Of a DNA stretch of 64,000 nt, positions 24,630-35,600 are shown piece by piece (position 1 is the stretch's first letter; each line of letters starts with the position of its first letter). The notes beneath the pieces were generated by a model, which worked only from the letters and a program-made list of their open reading frames with translations, had not been told where the DNA came from and searched no databases. Source of the stretch: Mallotus nudiflorus (Eukaryota > Streptophyta > Magnoliopsida > Malpighiales > Euphorbiaceae); contig CANTUR010000793.1 of assembly GCA_947683625.1 (NCBI GenBank), positions 372,001-436,000 on the forward strand, read 5' to 3'. Both the position numbers and the translations under genes were made by a program.

Positions 24630-25838
24630 ATGGGTAAGAACGATTTCCTCACACCAAAAGCTATAGCAAACAGAATCAAAGCCAAAGGTCTCCAAAAGCT
24701 CCGATGGTACTGTCAAATGTGTCAGAAACAGTGCCGCGATGAGAACGGTTTTAAGTGCCATTGTATGAGCGAGAGTCACCAGCGTCAGATGGCTATATTC
24801 GGCCAAAACCCGCATCGTGTTGTCGAAGGTTACTCCGAGGAATTCGAGAATACCTTTCTTGACCTCATGCGCCGGAGCCACAGGTTCTCGCGTGTGGCAG
24901 CTACTGTTGTTTATAATGAGTATATCCATGATAGGCATCATGTGCATATGAATTCTACGCAGTGGCTTACTTTGACTGAGTTCGTTAAGTACTTGGGTCG
25001 GACTGGGAAGTGTAAGGTTGAGGAGACACCTAAAGGGTGGTTCATCACTTATATTGACAGAGATTCAGAGACCCTGTTTAAGGAGAAGATGAAAAATAAG
25101 AGAATTAAGGCGGATTTAGCTGAGGAGGAGAAGCAGGAAAGGGAGATTCAGAAGCAAATTGAGAAGGCTGAGCAATTCTGTAGTACAGTTAAAAATGAAG
25201 GAGGAGGAGAAAGTAATGAAGTGGTGGAGCCACCAGCTAAGATGTTGAAGTTGGAGGATGGGGTTAAGATTGGGTTCGCTCTTGGTTCAAAAAGTAGTAA
25301 TACTGGGAAAGAAAAAGGGGAGAGTTCGAAAAGTAGGTTGGTTTTTGAAGAAGGAATTGAGGAGAAAGGGAGGAAGAATAAGAAAGACAATAAAGTTGCT
25401 GATGTTGGTAAAAGTGGGAAATCAGCGTTGGAGGAGTTGATGAGGGAGGAAGAAAAAGCAAAAGAGAGGAGCAACCGGAAGGATTATTGGCTTTGTGAAG
25501 GGATTGTTGTTAAGGTGATGAGTAAGGCATTGGCAGAGAAAGGTTATTATAAACAAAAAGGGGTTGTAAGGAAAGTTATTGATAAGTACGTTGGGCAAAT
25601 TGAGATGCTTGAGACTAAGCACGTTTTGAGAGTTGATCAGGAAGAGCTTGAGACAGTGATTCCTCAGATTGGTGGTCTTGTGCGGATTGTTAATGGAGCC
25701 TATAGAGGGTCAAATGCGAGGTTGCTGAAAGTGGATACAGAGAAGTTTTGTGCCACTGTGCAAATAGAGAAGGGGATTTACGATGGAAGGGTGCTTAAGG
25801 CTATCGAGTATGAGGACATATGCAAACTTGCCAGTTAG
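24630..25838 (+). CDS. KIN17: KIN17-like DNA/RNA-binding protein, 402 aa
   Basis: The N-terminus is almost identical to the KIN17/Kin17 family. Residues 28-50 form the zinc finger (C28-x2-C31-x12-H44-x5-H50). They are followed by the conserved winged-helix region (about 51-160) with GYSEEFENTFLDLMRR and TQWLTLTEFVKYLGRTGKC. Residues 165-290 are Lys/Glu-rich and probably coiled or disordered with nuclear-targeting character. The C-terminal third carries the tandem SH3-like/KOW region (IGGLVRIVNGAYRGSNARL near 345-365). It is coded by one uninterrupted exon and is close to the usual plant length. Family role: a nuclear protein linked to DNA replication/repair and to RNA processing. It lies just left of duplicated block B; no second copy is visible near block A. 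Confidence 0.95.
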   Translation: MGKNDFLTPKAIANRIKAKGLQKLRWYCQMCQKQCRDENGFKCHCMSESHQRQMAIFGQNPHRVVEGYSEEFENTFLDLMRRSHRFSRVAATVVYNEYIHDRHHVHMNSTQWLTLTEFVKYLGRTGKCKVEETPKGWFITYIDRDSETLFKEKMKNKRIKADLAEEEKQEREIQKQIEKAEQFCSTVKNEGGGESNEVVEPPAKMLKLEDGVKIGFALGSKSSNTGKEKGESSKSRLVFEEGIEEKGRKNKKDNKVADVGKSGKSALEELMREEEKAKERSNRKDYWLCEGIVVKVMSKALAEKGYYKQKGVVRKVIDKYVGQIEMLETKHVLRVDQEELETVIPQIGGLVRIVNGAYRGSNARLLKVDTEKFCATVQIEKGIYDGRVLKAIEYEDICKLAS

Positions 25839-26345
25839 TGGATGCATTTTAATTTTCTCATGGTTTTTGCCTATGTTCTTGTAATTGCACTCGTCTTTAC
25901 AATATTGTTTGTGCATCTTTTGTCATGGCATATCTTTTGATTCTTAATGAATTATCTAGAAACTGTTTATAAAGTGCAATAAGATTCATCTTAAATATCT
26001 CAACTTCTTACATGTCTTTGCTGTTTAGATGCAAGCATTTCTGTTTGTTTAATTTGTAGTATATACATTTATACTTTCATGCTCTTCAATGCTTCTTAAA
26101 TCAACTCAAATGTTACTGAGTGAAGTAAAAAAGTTTTTCATAATTCATTATACTTATCTCAGGGCTTCACGGAAAGTAATTGCCTTACATTTTATATTTC
26201 TGTTTGTAAGAAAAATGAAAAATTTGTTTGCTCTCAAATGGATGGTGAAAGAATTGAGAGGACATGCAGTCTGATGATTGAGCCATGTTCAAGGCTGCAT
26301 TTTGTCAAGTGTCCAATTGAAGAAAATTGTATATTTTTTAATAAC
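25839..26345. other. KIN17 3' flank
   Basis: AT-rich non-coding DNA, presumed 3' UTR and spacer. No R3H exon remnant is recognisable before the block-B homology starts at about 26346. Confidence 0.45.
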
Positions 26346-26439
26346 TAATCCCAGCCCCCTGTGAGGGGCTTGTACGTTGTCTTCCCTACAACATGCAATC
26401 TGGACTGTATATGCAGTGATACAGCATCATACATGTCAA

Positions 26440-26575
26440 CTAGCAGGAGTGAGTTGTTCAGAGAGAGAGAGAAAAGAAAAAAAAGAAGCAAACAAACTAG
26501 CAGGAGTGAGTTGTTCAGAGAGAGAGAGAGAGAAAAGAAAAAAAGAAGCAAACAAACTAGCAGGAGTGCAGTGCA
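26440..26575. repeat. 58-bp-class tandem repeat, 2.3 units
   Basis: Units start at 26440, 26497 and 26557 with 'ctagcaggagtg' and contain a (GA)n tract followed by an A-rich tract. Unit lengths are 57 and 60, differing in the number of GA repeats. It is absent from copy A, so it arose after the block duplication. Confidence 0.85.
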
Positions 26576-26670
26576 GGATATGAGGTGGATGGGAGGGGAG
26601 ATCTTGCATTAGAATTCATTGCACTAGTCTCAGTATCACTTGAAGCTTGTTACATGTGATGAAGGATGAA

Positions 26671-26814
26671 GATACGCAAAGGCTCGCTGGATCAATAGGT
26701 TTTTGATTGGAAGCCCATGTTTTACCATTGATGGTGGATGACGATATGCAAAGGCTTGCTGGATCAATAGGTGATTTATTGGAAGCCCTGTTTTACCATT
26801 GATGATGAAGAGTG
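26671..26814. repeat. 72-bp tandem duplication
   Basis: Two adjacent units, 26671-26742 and 26743-26814, both read 'gata.gcaaaggct.gctggatcaatagg' then 'ttttaccattgatg'. Copy A has a single unit (about 5300-5355). Confidence 0.85.
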
Positions 26815-29068
26815 GAATTTAGAATACAAGCAGCATATTTGGGAATGCTGTTCTTCATTTGGAAGGAGGTATGCCTTGTTGCATTACTCTACCTTTTGAA
26901 TTTTAGGAGCCATTTGGTATGAATTGCTAATGTCTATTATATTGAAAACAAGGAGCAAACATATGAATAACTGAACTGGAAATAATCTTTTCATTTGCTT
27001 ATGTCTCCTATAATTTCAAAGCAAATATTAAAAAAATGATGTCATTTTTCTTAAATAACAAGTTAGCACAACTGAATTACATAAAACTTTGCTTGAATAA
27101 ACTTTACTTTGCAAGTGTCTGGTGGTGTCTGGTGATTTAGTATGGTAGGGAGGCTGTTGTGACAGATGCTAGCTTCGAAGGCAGATTTTTGTTGGTCTTT
27201 AATTCTCTTATAACCTGAAGAAAACTCACTTGCTTAATAACAATTTAATATGGTTGACTGATGAAATTACACATGATTAAACTTTGCATTTTTCAAGTAT
27301 CTGGTGGTGGTGCCAGTTTGGATCAGGTTGTGATTTTGGAGTGATTAGAGCAGTTTTTGGCAGACATGGTGGCTTCAGAGCTAGTAACAATAGTAATGGT
27401 GAGTTGGAGTTGACGATATGGTGATAGTGGTGGATGTAACAGCATAGCAAAGGTAATGCAGAGTGACCATGTGTTGCTGTTTTCATTTTGTCATGCATCG
27501 CCCAGACCATCAGCTTGCTGAATCCTATTAACTGGAGCAGGGATTGCTTTACAACATGGAATGTAGATGTAAAATGATCCCTCTAGCTAGCTGTTTTGTG
27601 TGCTATACGAGTTAGACTTCTTTAGGATTGCACTGAGAGTATGTGATGAAATCTATTCATTACACCATACACTGGTATAAAATATGAACAGATTTTTATT
27701 ACTCTACAAGTTCCTTGTACTAGATGCTTAAAAGAAATTCCAAAGTTCATAAACATGCAGCAATGTTATGATGATTGAAGAAACATATGTATTATTGTGT
27801 TTGTGATCTTTGATTCACTATCCCTGTATTTTTGTTATTTCTTATCACATTTGCTGAAAAAAAGATAACGGTAAATATCTCACTGTCCCTTTAATTTCTG
27901 GTTCCTATGGTTATATATTATGGTAGATGTTACAAAGTGTCGTCACTCTTATCCTGCAGTACCATTTAAGAGCCGAAAGTGAAAAATACATGAATGATGT
28001 TTTGGTTGGAAGTAGCATTTTGTATTTGGTTCACAGCAGCTTGGTTTTCCAGCAGTCTCTACATAGAAAAATCTTACACTGCTTAAGTTTCTGTCTTTCT
28101 GACCTTGTTAATATCAGCCTCTGTCGTTCAGAAAACCATTTGGTGTTTTTGTTGTGGTGTCAGGTAGTGGCGTTGCGGGTACTTTTTATCACTTGGGCAT
28201 ATGCCAAGGGGACACTCGAGCAAATTGAATGGGATTTTGGCCAGATTTTAGGTTGGGTCAAGAGTGGACAAAAATTATTATCAGTAGTTTGACAATTGTT
28301 CACATGTTTACCATGTGCACTGGCCCTTTTAATGGAAAAATTTCCCTTGCTTCTTCTTCGCCTTGTATTAGCACCAGATGAAAGGACTGAAGAGTGTGCA
28401 TTAAGCTCCTTTCTTTTACGTGCACTTCCCCTAACAGCTCCACTTTCAAATATGTTTGTGGCGACTACACATCTCGTCAAAAGATTTTTCACGGGAAAAA
28501 ACCTGGATGGGTTTCTAAGACTGCTGCTTTTGAATGATCTCCATGTTATATTAAGACTACCCTTTACTTCAAGACACCCAAATACACACACCCGTATTGA
28601 ATTAGACCTAAAACCATCTCCTTTCTATTTTTTTCTTTGTTTCAAATTGATAAAACAGCAGGCAAGTTCTTTTATCAGTCACTTTTTCCCTTCAGCAGAT
28701 ACTGTTTCTACTCTCTTTCAGCTGCTTAAATATTCCTTTTATTGTTATGTCATGTCAGTCCCCCTTTTTTTTTTTTTCATAAACTTAATTCATGAAAAAT
28801 GAATGCATTTAATCAGTTATGGAAAAAAAATAGCGAAGTAATATAGTATTTAGATTATTAAGCTACACGCCGCATGCAATATACAGCATGCATGCAAATA
28901 TCAAAGAATTAAACCTCTTATCCATCCTTAAAAAGGGGTTCAGACATAGCTTAACACGCATGCAATCCTATAAACTCCAGGACCTATTATTAGCTTGCTA
29001 TCATATGAGATTTTAACCTGTGTTTTGCGATATTTTCAGGGACCTTTAATTGCTGCTCAGTGCTCAAC

Positions 29069-29289
29069 ATGGATAAGGTGAACACAGAGCTATATTTGCA
29101 GAACTGTTATACCATTCAACAGAATTAGATGCTTCGGAAGAAAGCTTAACAACTGAACCGGGAGAATCAGGCTTTGTTATCTGAGCTAAAGCAGAAGCTC
29201 TCCAAGGCAAAATACAATGCAAACGCTTATCCGACCTCAATCTCAGCTCTACTTCTAACGCAAATCCGGAGAACTTAAATAAATCCTGA
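29069..29289 (+). pseudogene. LITTLE ZIPPER pseudogene (copy B)
   Basis: It is homologous to the intact ZPR at 9677 from the ATG through the tail. Codon 20 is TAG (29126-29128) where the intact gene has a Glu codon, and codon 27 is TAA (29147-29149) where the intact gene has a Gln codon. A net frameshift after the SKA region puts the Ser/Thr/Asn tail in another frame, which still ends at the equivalent TGA (29287-29289). Only L8 and position 15 of the zipper precede the first stop, so no functional zipper can be made. The upstream splice-acceptor-like motif is kept. Confidence 0.9.
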
Positions 29290-29400
29290 TTTGCTGATGC
29301 AGTTCCTGAATTCATCTTTCTTAAGTGGAAAGCATTGAGATACAAATTATTGTTTGGTTTCCTCTCAACAAATTAGTCTTTAGAAGCGTTCCAAAAGACA

Positions 29401-29422
29401 AAAAAAAAAAAAAAAAAAAAAA
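29401..29422. repeat. Poly-A tract
   Basis: A run of about 22 A, possibly the scar of a retroposed sequence or simple slippage; nothing around it identifies a retrocopy. Confidence 0.8.
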
Positions 29423-29614
29423 ATTAGTCTTTACAAGTTTAGGTACCGGTCCAAGCTCTTAACATATCTTTCCTTTTTGGTGGCAAGATTATGCCCACCC
29501 ATAATAAAAATTGACGAATCGACTTGATATTTCTTCTGCTCTCTTTACATGGAAAAAAAGGTAGGAAACTTTCCACATACAAAGCATCCCAGAAAATAAT
29601 TAAATAAGGCGGGC

Positions 29615-32600
29615 TTAATCCACTTGAAGCTTCTTGTCTAGGCTTGAAAAGTTTTGGTAGAATGCCTTGAAATGCTTGTAAGCAATATCTACATCCTCCT
29701 TTGCACATACTTCCCTCACACTGCATTTCAATTTAGAAAAACAAGCAATGATATAATGCGGACAATACCGTTGTAAGAAATCCCTGACAGTAATCAATAG
29801 TGTAAAAACACCAAACATAGGCATAATTGATTTATCAATACTGCATATCACACATTAGATTCCTCTTCAGTGTTTAGTCAGTGAAATGAAGCAGAAAATG
29901 GGGGAGGGTTGAAGCTGCCCCACCTCAAAAATGAATTTCATGTCTCATTGGAAGTTCATTAGGAGGATGTTGTTTCTTAATCATTACTAAGTGCTACGAC
30001 AGGAGTGCAATTTATTTATAAAATTTTATAGGAAGACAACGTTGGTGGACAAAAACCAAATAATTTCATTCTCCAATTTCTCTGCCTCTCTACATTTCAA
30101 ATAGAATATTTTCTGTTCTTTCCCTTTCTCTGTTTCCCATGCCCATTCTAATACTAAACAGAGGAATTAGACTACATTAATTTATCCTGACTTCCTCTTG
30201 TTTCTCCAAGCACACTGTTCACTTTTTTCCATCTTGTCCTCATATTTTTAAGCCATTTCTATGCTCCCCTCTTATTTTAGCACTTATCTCCTTATCTTTC
30301 AGAGCCTTCATTCCGGTTGCATCACTAACTGCACTCATTATTTCATGATTTGCTTCACTAAGTTGAGGTAAACATTACATTGTTACAACGAACCAAATCA
30401 GTATGGTACCTGTGCATGGAGAGTTGAGGAATCCCACAATCAACTGTACGAATGCCAACTCCAGAAGCAAGAATAGGGCCTATGGTGGACCCACATCCCA
30501 TATCGTTTCTTACCACAAATTCCTAGAGAAAAAATAAAATAAAATGAATCCCAATAGCATAGTTGCAAACTCTAATACAGTAAACAAAAATTTGATGATG
30601 CAACAATTTCAAAATTAGATAATGCATGTTGACTATGCTATAATATCAAGAAAATGGAGGGCATGATTAATGGTCCATGAAAGGTTACAATGAGGAAATA
30701 TTGAAAAGAACTCAGTTGGAGATGAAATAAGACATTAAATAATTGCACCTCAAAAGTGAGAGGAGCAATGAAAATAACTAGCAGACGGCCACTTAGGATG
30801 AACCAATTACGTCATTGACCAAGGGGTGACATTTTAACATAAAAACAAGTCAGGCATCATTTTATTTTATTTTTTTTCTCATCAAAAGCATGCAAAATTT
30901 TCAAAGTTACTCGGATTACACCTTTCTTCTTTTGCTCTCTCTTCCTTTTTTCCCCATAAAAAGCTAACTACATCAATAGAATAGGAGCTGGGTAAATGGC
31001 AGGTCCACCATAAATGATCTCATTCATGAAAAATTAAGAGAGCAAGGCAGATAATTTAAGAAAATCAAGGACAGAAGTTGAAAATTATAAAATTCATCCC
31101 GCAGGAATTTGAAGATAAAGTGACCCACCAAAATCTCAATTTCTAAAGCTAGACCAAACACAGTAAATTTCTCTCTCAAGGCTCCACCACGAACAGAAAA
31201 GAAGGAAAAGAAACTCTACCCGATAACTAAAAGATATTTGAATGCTTCATTGTTCCCCATATGATGCTCTCCATAAAACTCCCAATGACTACTCCAGGCA
31301 TATCAACCCCATCTTTTTTATTTTTAGAACATTATATCAACCCATCAAAACTGAGTTTTCAATATCCACCCTTTCAAAAAAGAGTTGTCCATAATATTTG
31401 AAAACAAAGTTTATCATCCTGAGTTAATTCCTTAAACTAGAATAGTGCTCCCAGGAGAACCGGAAACAAAATGCATATGATACCTTTGTCTGGTAATAAC
31501 ATGTGAAGATCGTTCATTGTGATCAATAGATAGTAATGGCATTAAAATACCATATGTAAAGTACAATGTATTTTGAACTATTGTCTATCAACTCCTACTT
31601 TAAACACAATTTCAATACAAAATAGTTTGATGGACAAAATAGAAAGCAGGATGACCCAGTTTGATAGACAGCTACCTGAGTCGGAAGTTTGAGGATGTTG
31701 CCAACTTCTTTGAAGAGAAAAGCTGTGATCCCATTTGTAGCATACCGTTGGCTTGCATTATGTTTGATAACAAGTCCCTTTTGCATTTCTGGCCGGTGGT
31801 GTTCTTCATGCTTGTCCATAAAATTTGGATGAACTCCATGAGCCATGTCCGCAGACACTAAAGAAAAAGAGTAGATAAGGAGAAAAGAAACTCAGACCTT
31901 TGTTTATAATATAGCATATTAAAGAAGAAACTCAAAATCATTTGAACTGGAGACACTATTTAGGTCCTAGCTTTACATCTACATCCTACCACAAAACTCA
32001 GATAATAAGGTAAAAGGCTTAATGAACCTATTGAAATGAAGTCTGTAAACTTGAATCCATGCCACTTACTTTCACATTGTGTTTGCCAACAGCAACAAAA
32101 TTATCTTTAACAAGGAAGCCACACATTTCACACAAACAGAGAGAAATTTAAACACATTACTCTCAACCTAATGGTATTGCTTCCCAATATCCCTCATGCT
32201 TCTGTTTTCCCCCCTCTAACGAATTCATGCTTCATGTAAAATAGTTTGTCTGGTGTAAACGTATTGCAGGCAACGTGCATTCCATGTATTGGTAGTCAAC
32301 ATCCTGACTAGGTAGGTAGCAGGTTCATGCACATTCTTTCATTTCTCTTTTTTCCCAGTAGTCCTTTAAAAAAAAAAAAGACACGATTTTTGTAAAAAAA
32401 AAAAAAACAGAATCTTGAGGAAATAGGAAAGCAGCAAAAGAGAAAAAAACTCTTGGATGTATATTAAACCCACTCCTCCACAGCACCCAAAAAAATGTAT
32501 TTGATCCTGTTATTGCCGCAGATAGTGATGTGAACATCAGGAGAACTACAACCCAAAAGCTAGCTGTTGAAGTGGGAGAGCCCAAGTCCATATAAATGTC

Positions 32601-35600
32601 AATGTGGGATGCAAATTCCATACCTTACAATTAGGATCATATTCATAACAGAGAGGCAACTTTGATTCTTAACATCAAAAACACAAAAAAAAAAAACATC
32701 ACAATACCAAAATCTTGAAAAGTAAATTTTATTTTCTGAGAATCCTCTGATTTCGAAGACCAATATCCTATAACTCTCCATATAATTTTATCTTCTTCCT
32801 CAATAAATTTTAATTGGATGTGGGATTCCTCTTCCTTTTCTTCTGCCCCTGCTTAATGCATTTCTAATATGGGGAAATCTTCTCTCATAGAAATCCTCTC
32901 CAAAAATAACTCCTATAAGAAAAAGAAGAATCCATACTCCTTTTTTCTTTTTTACTTTTCTTCATGAATTCTCATCCAAATTCAGTAAATATCTTACCGC
33001 ACACAAAACAAATTCTCAATGTTCTGGTTTAAACTGTAATTCTTACAGTTTTTAAAGTCTTCTAGATGTTGTATACTATGAAGACTAGGTGAAGATGCTA
33101 ATAAAAGGAGGTGCACCTGAGTTGGTGCCTCAGGGCTCTGACTAAGCAGCATATCTTTGGGAAGAATTAGGGGAGGTGCTTAAGTAACGAGGACTTCTCA
33201 ACATCAATGTACTCTTAAGGGAAAATAGCTTACTCATCAACAAAATTGCTAGGAAAGACCTACAGTTTCCAGGAGAGATACTCAAAATCAAATATTATTC
33301 TCCTATTTATTCAGTCATCTCAAGTCTGCAACAAAATACAACAAAACAAAGAACTTAATGAGCTAAACTATATAGGGTATGCTGAACTATACCAAGAAAA
33401 GATTGTCGAATCGAACGCTCGACAGCACCTTCTCCAAATTTGTCATGAGCTAAGCATCCAATAATTCGTCTCATTGCCTGAAACATGGTTGGTGCACCAG
33501 CACCCTGTACCGAATCTGAACCAACCTAAACAACAATAATTAACAATGATATAATGCAGATGAGGAAAATAAATTTAGGAGTGATTTTGACATTTCTCAT
33601 TCATTAAAATCTAAAAGTTTTCGACAGACTAAGTCGCTTTCTGCTGGGAAAATTTGTTGGGCATTTTTTCATTATTTTCAGATAGAAAGTAATTTATTTC
33701 CTATTTAATAATTACTGGAATTTTCAATTAAAAAGTTGTAGTCCTTGTGGAACGATGAGAAACAGAGCCAGTAAACAATGCAATAGAGTAATTTTCTATA
33801 GCTGAAATATTCCATTTGAGTTTATTATAAGTGATCTAAAAGGCAAGAAACATGTTCCTTGCATGATTCCTCTTCTCCCTCTACTTGTCTTCATTCCATC
33901 AGATTTTGCTGCTACAGTAACACAAGTTACCATCCACAAAATTATAGCAGCCACTGTATTTCTTATTTTCTCAACTCTTTTCTTTCCTTGTTGCCACACA
34001 ACTCTCTTCTAATCATAAAACTAGTCAACTGGAAAGAACTTTGACATAAATGCACAATTTCAAAACCAACTATTTTTCAATAAAAAATAAACAAGCACAT
34101 TGGACTATGTTGATGAACTTACTAAAAAAGAGAAGTGAAAATCTAATGGCTACTGCTACTAAGTAAATACAATTTCACTCTTGATATATTGAGGGACAAC
34201 AGGCCACATGTGATGGACTTCACAGAAAAAAAAAAAAAAAGAATGCTTTGAGTTCCACATCACAAAAGAAAATTATTTAGTAGCAGAATGTTCCTATGCT
34301 AATTTACAAACTAATAAATTATTCTAAATATTATTTGTAGGGGAAACATTAAAGAAATCGATATCAACACTGTGCTACAACTAGTGCAAGAAGGAATTAC
34401 CTCTTCATTATCAAACAAAGCAACCATCCGTATTGCAGTTTCACTGGACAAATCACTAGATAGTTTGCAAGAATCAATAAGAGCTCTTAATGCGCAAAAG
34501 CTTGAAGCAAGATTATCCAACCTTCCAGAGAAGATGAACTCATTGTTGCCACCTCCAAGGCAACTAGGTTGGGTATCACAAACATTCAACTCAATACTCA
34601 CTATGTCATCAGCGCTGCAGCTCAGCTCTTCAGATAAAATCTGAACAAAAGTAAGAATCAACATCAAGAGAAATCCTGAAATCCATTCATGTGATCACTG
34701 CAGGATTCCTAATTCCAAACCAAGTTAAATGATGAAATTCAGAACACTTGCCTACAGTGCCCAAGTGATACAACACCTTGCAATCTAGAACAAAATGAAC
34801 CAAATATCTTACACATATCAATATGACCATTAAATGAAAAGAAAACAACATAATCACACTAAAAATTACTTTTCACTTTTCTTATCACACTATTAAAACT
34901 TATTTTCACTTTTTTTATTGCACTGTTAGTTGCAGAAAAATAATACAAAGTATTATTATGTTAGGTAGGTAGTTTTTCATTCATTTAGGAAACAAAATAT
35001 ATAAGGCTCCATTATTTGTAACAAAACATTTTATGCCACTATGATGTCCCCAAACATCTACTTAACAGAAATAACAGATGTTTCCCCAATAAATGTAGCG
35101 AAACAAAAAGATATACTTGCATAAGCAGTGGATGATGGACAGATTTCGAAGAAGATGCAGTACTTTTATCTTTCAAATCTGGAGATGTTTCCTCAGGTTT
35201 TGTTGCAAACAGTGGAATCAGATGAGTCTCTAGATTTGGTTTGAATCCATCGGTATTCACTGTGCTATACAATCAAACAATAAAGGATTTAAAAAAAGTG
35301 AAATTCACAGATAGTATAAATTAGCAGACAATTTGTTCTTCACTTGGAATTTAAGGAGGTTTATATAAATTTAGAACACCAAAAATGCATAATATCAAGC
35401 AGCAAACCTTCAAAATCAGTAGCATGAGCATGCTAAGCGAAAACCTAAAATGACCCAATATTACAGACCAGTCCCAATCCCCCCCACCAACCAAGAGGTT
35501 AGGAAAAGTTCAAAGAAAGTAGAATTCAACCTAAAATGGTTCATCCTTCATTTTGTTAGAATAATAAAGGTCAAAGAAAGTACAACTCCAAGCTAAAATG

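Larger units (their letters stand above)
26346..29040 (+). pseudogene. Block B: relic of the R3H gene 3' end and its 3' flank
   Basis: It starts at 'cccagccccctgtgaggggcttg', matching 'cccggccccgatgaggggcttg' around the R3H stop codon (5085-5107). It then follows copy A in order (same 'gatacagcatca', 'gaggtggatggga', 'ctggatcaataggt', 'cagcagtctctac' and 'acgtgcacttcccctaacagctccac' blocks). None of the R3H coding exons upstream survives except a few bases at the stop. Local tandem duplications (26440-26580; 26671-26814) show later remodelling. ORFs seen here (27927-28292, 28296-28802) are not conserved in copy A. Confidence 0.75.

Noticed and set aside
25148..25622. Reverse-strand ORFs over KIN17
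   Set aside because: Shadows of the Lys/Glu-rich KIN17 coding region.
27927..28802. ORFs of 121 and 168 aa in block B
   Set aside because: Not open in the homologous copy-A sequence; explained as chance frames in R3H 3' flank.
29615..29851. Reading the last aminopeptidase exon with its upstream intron as a 78-aa gene
   Set aside because: The acceptor at 29721 and homology of the exon show it is the terminal exon of the 10-exon gene.
34372..34644. Plus-strand ORF of 90 aa
   Set aside because: Antisense shadow of aminopeptidase exon 6, which carries the catalytic Asp and Glu residues.
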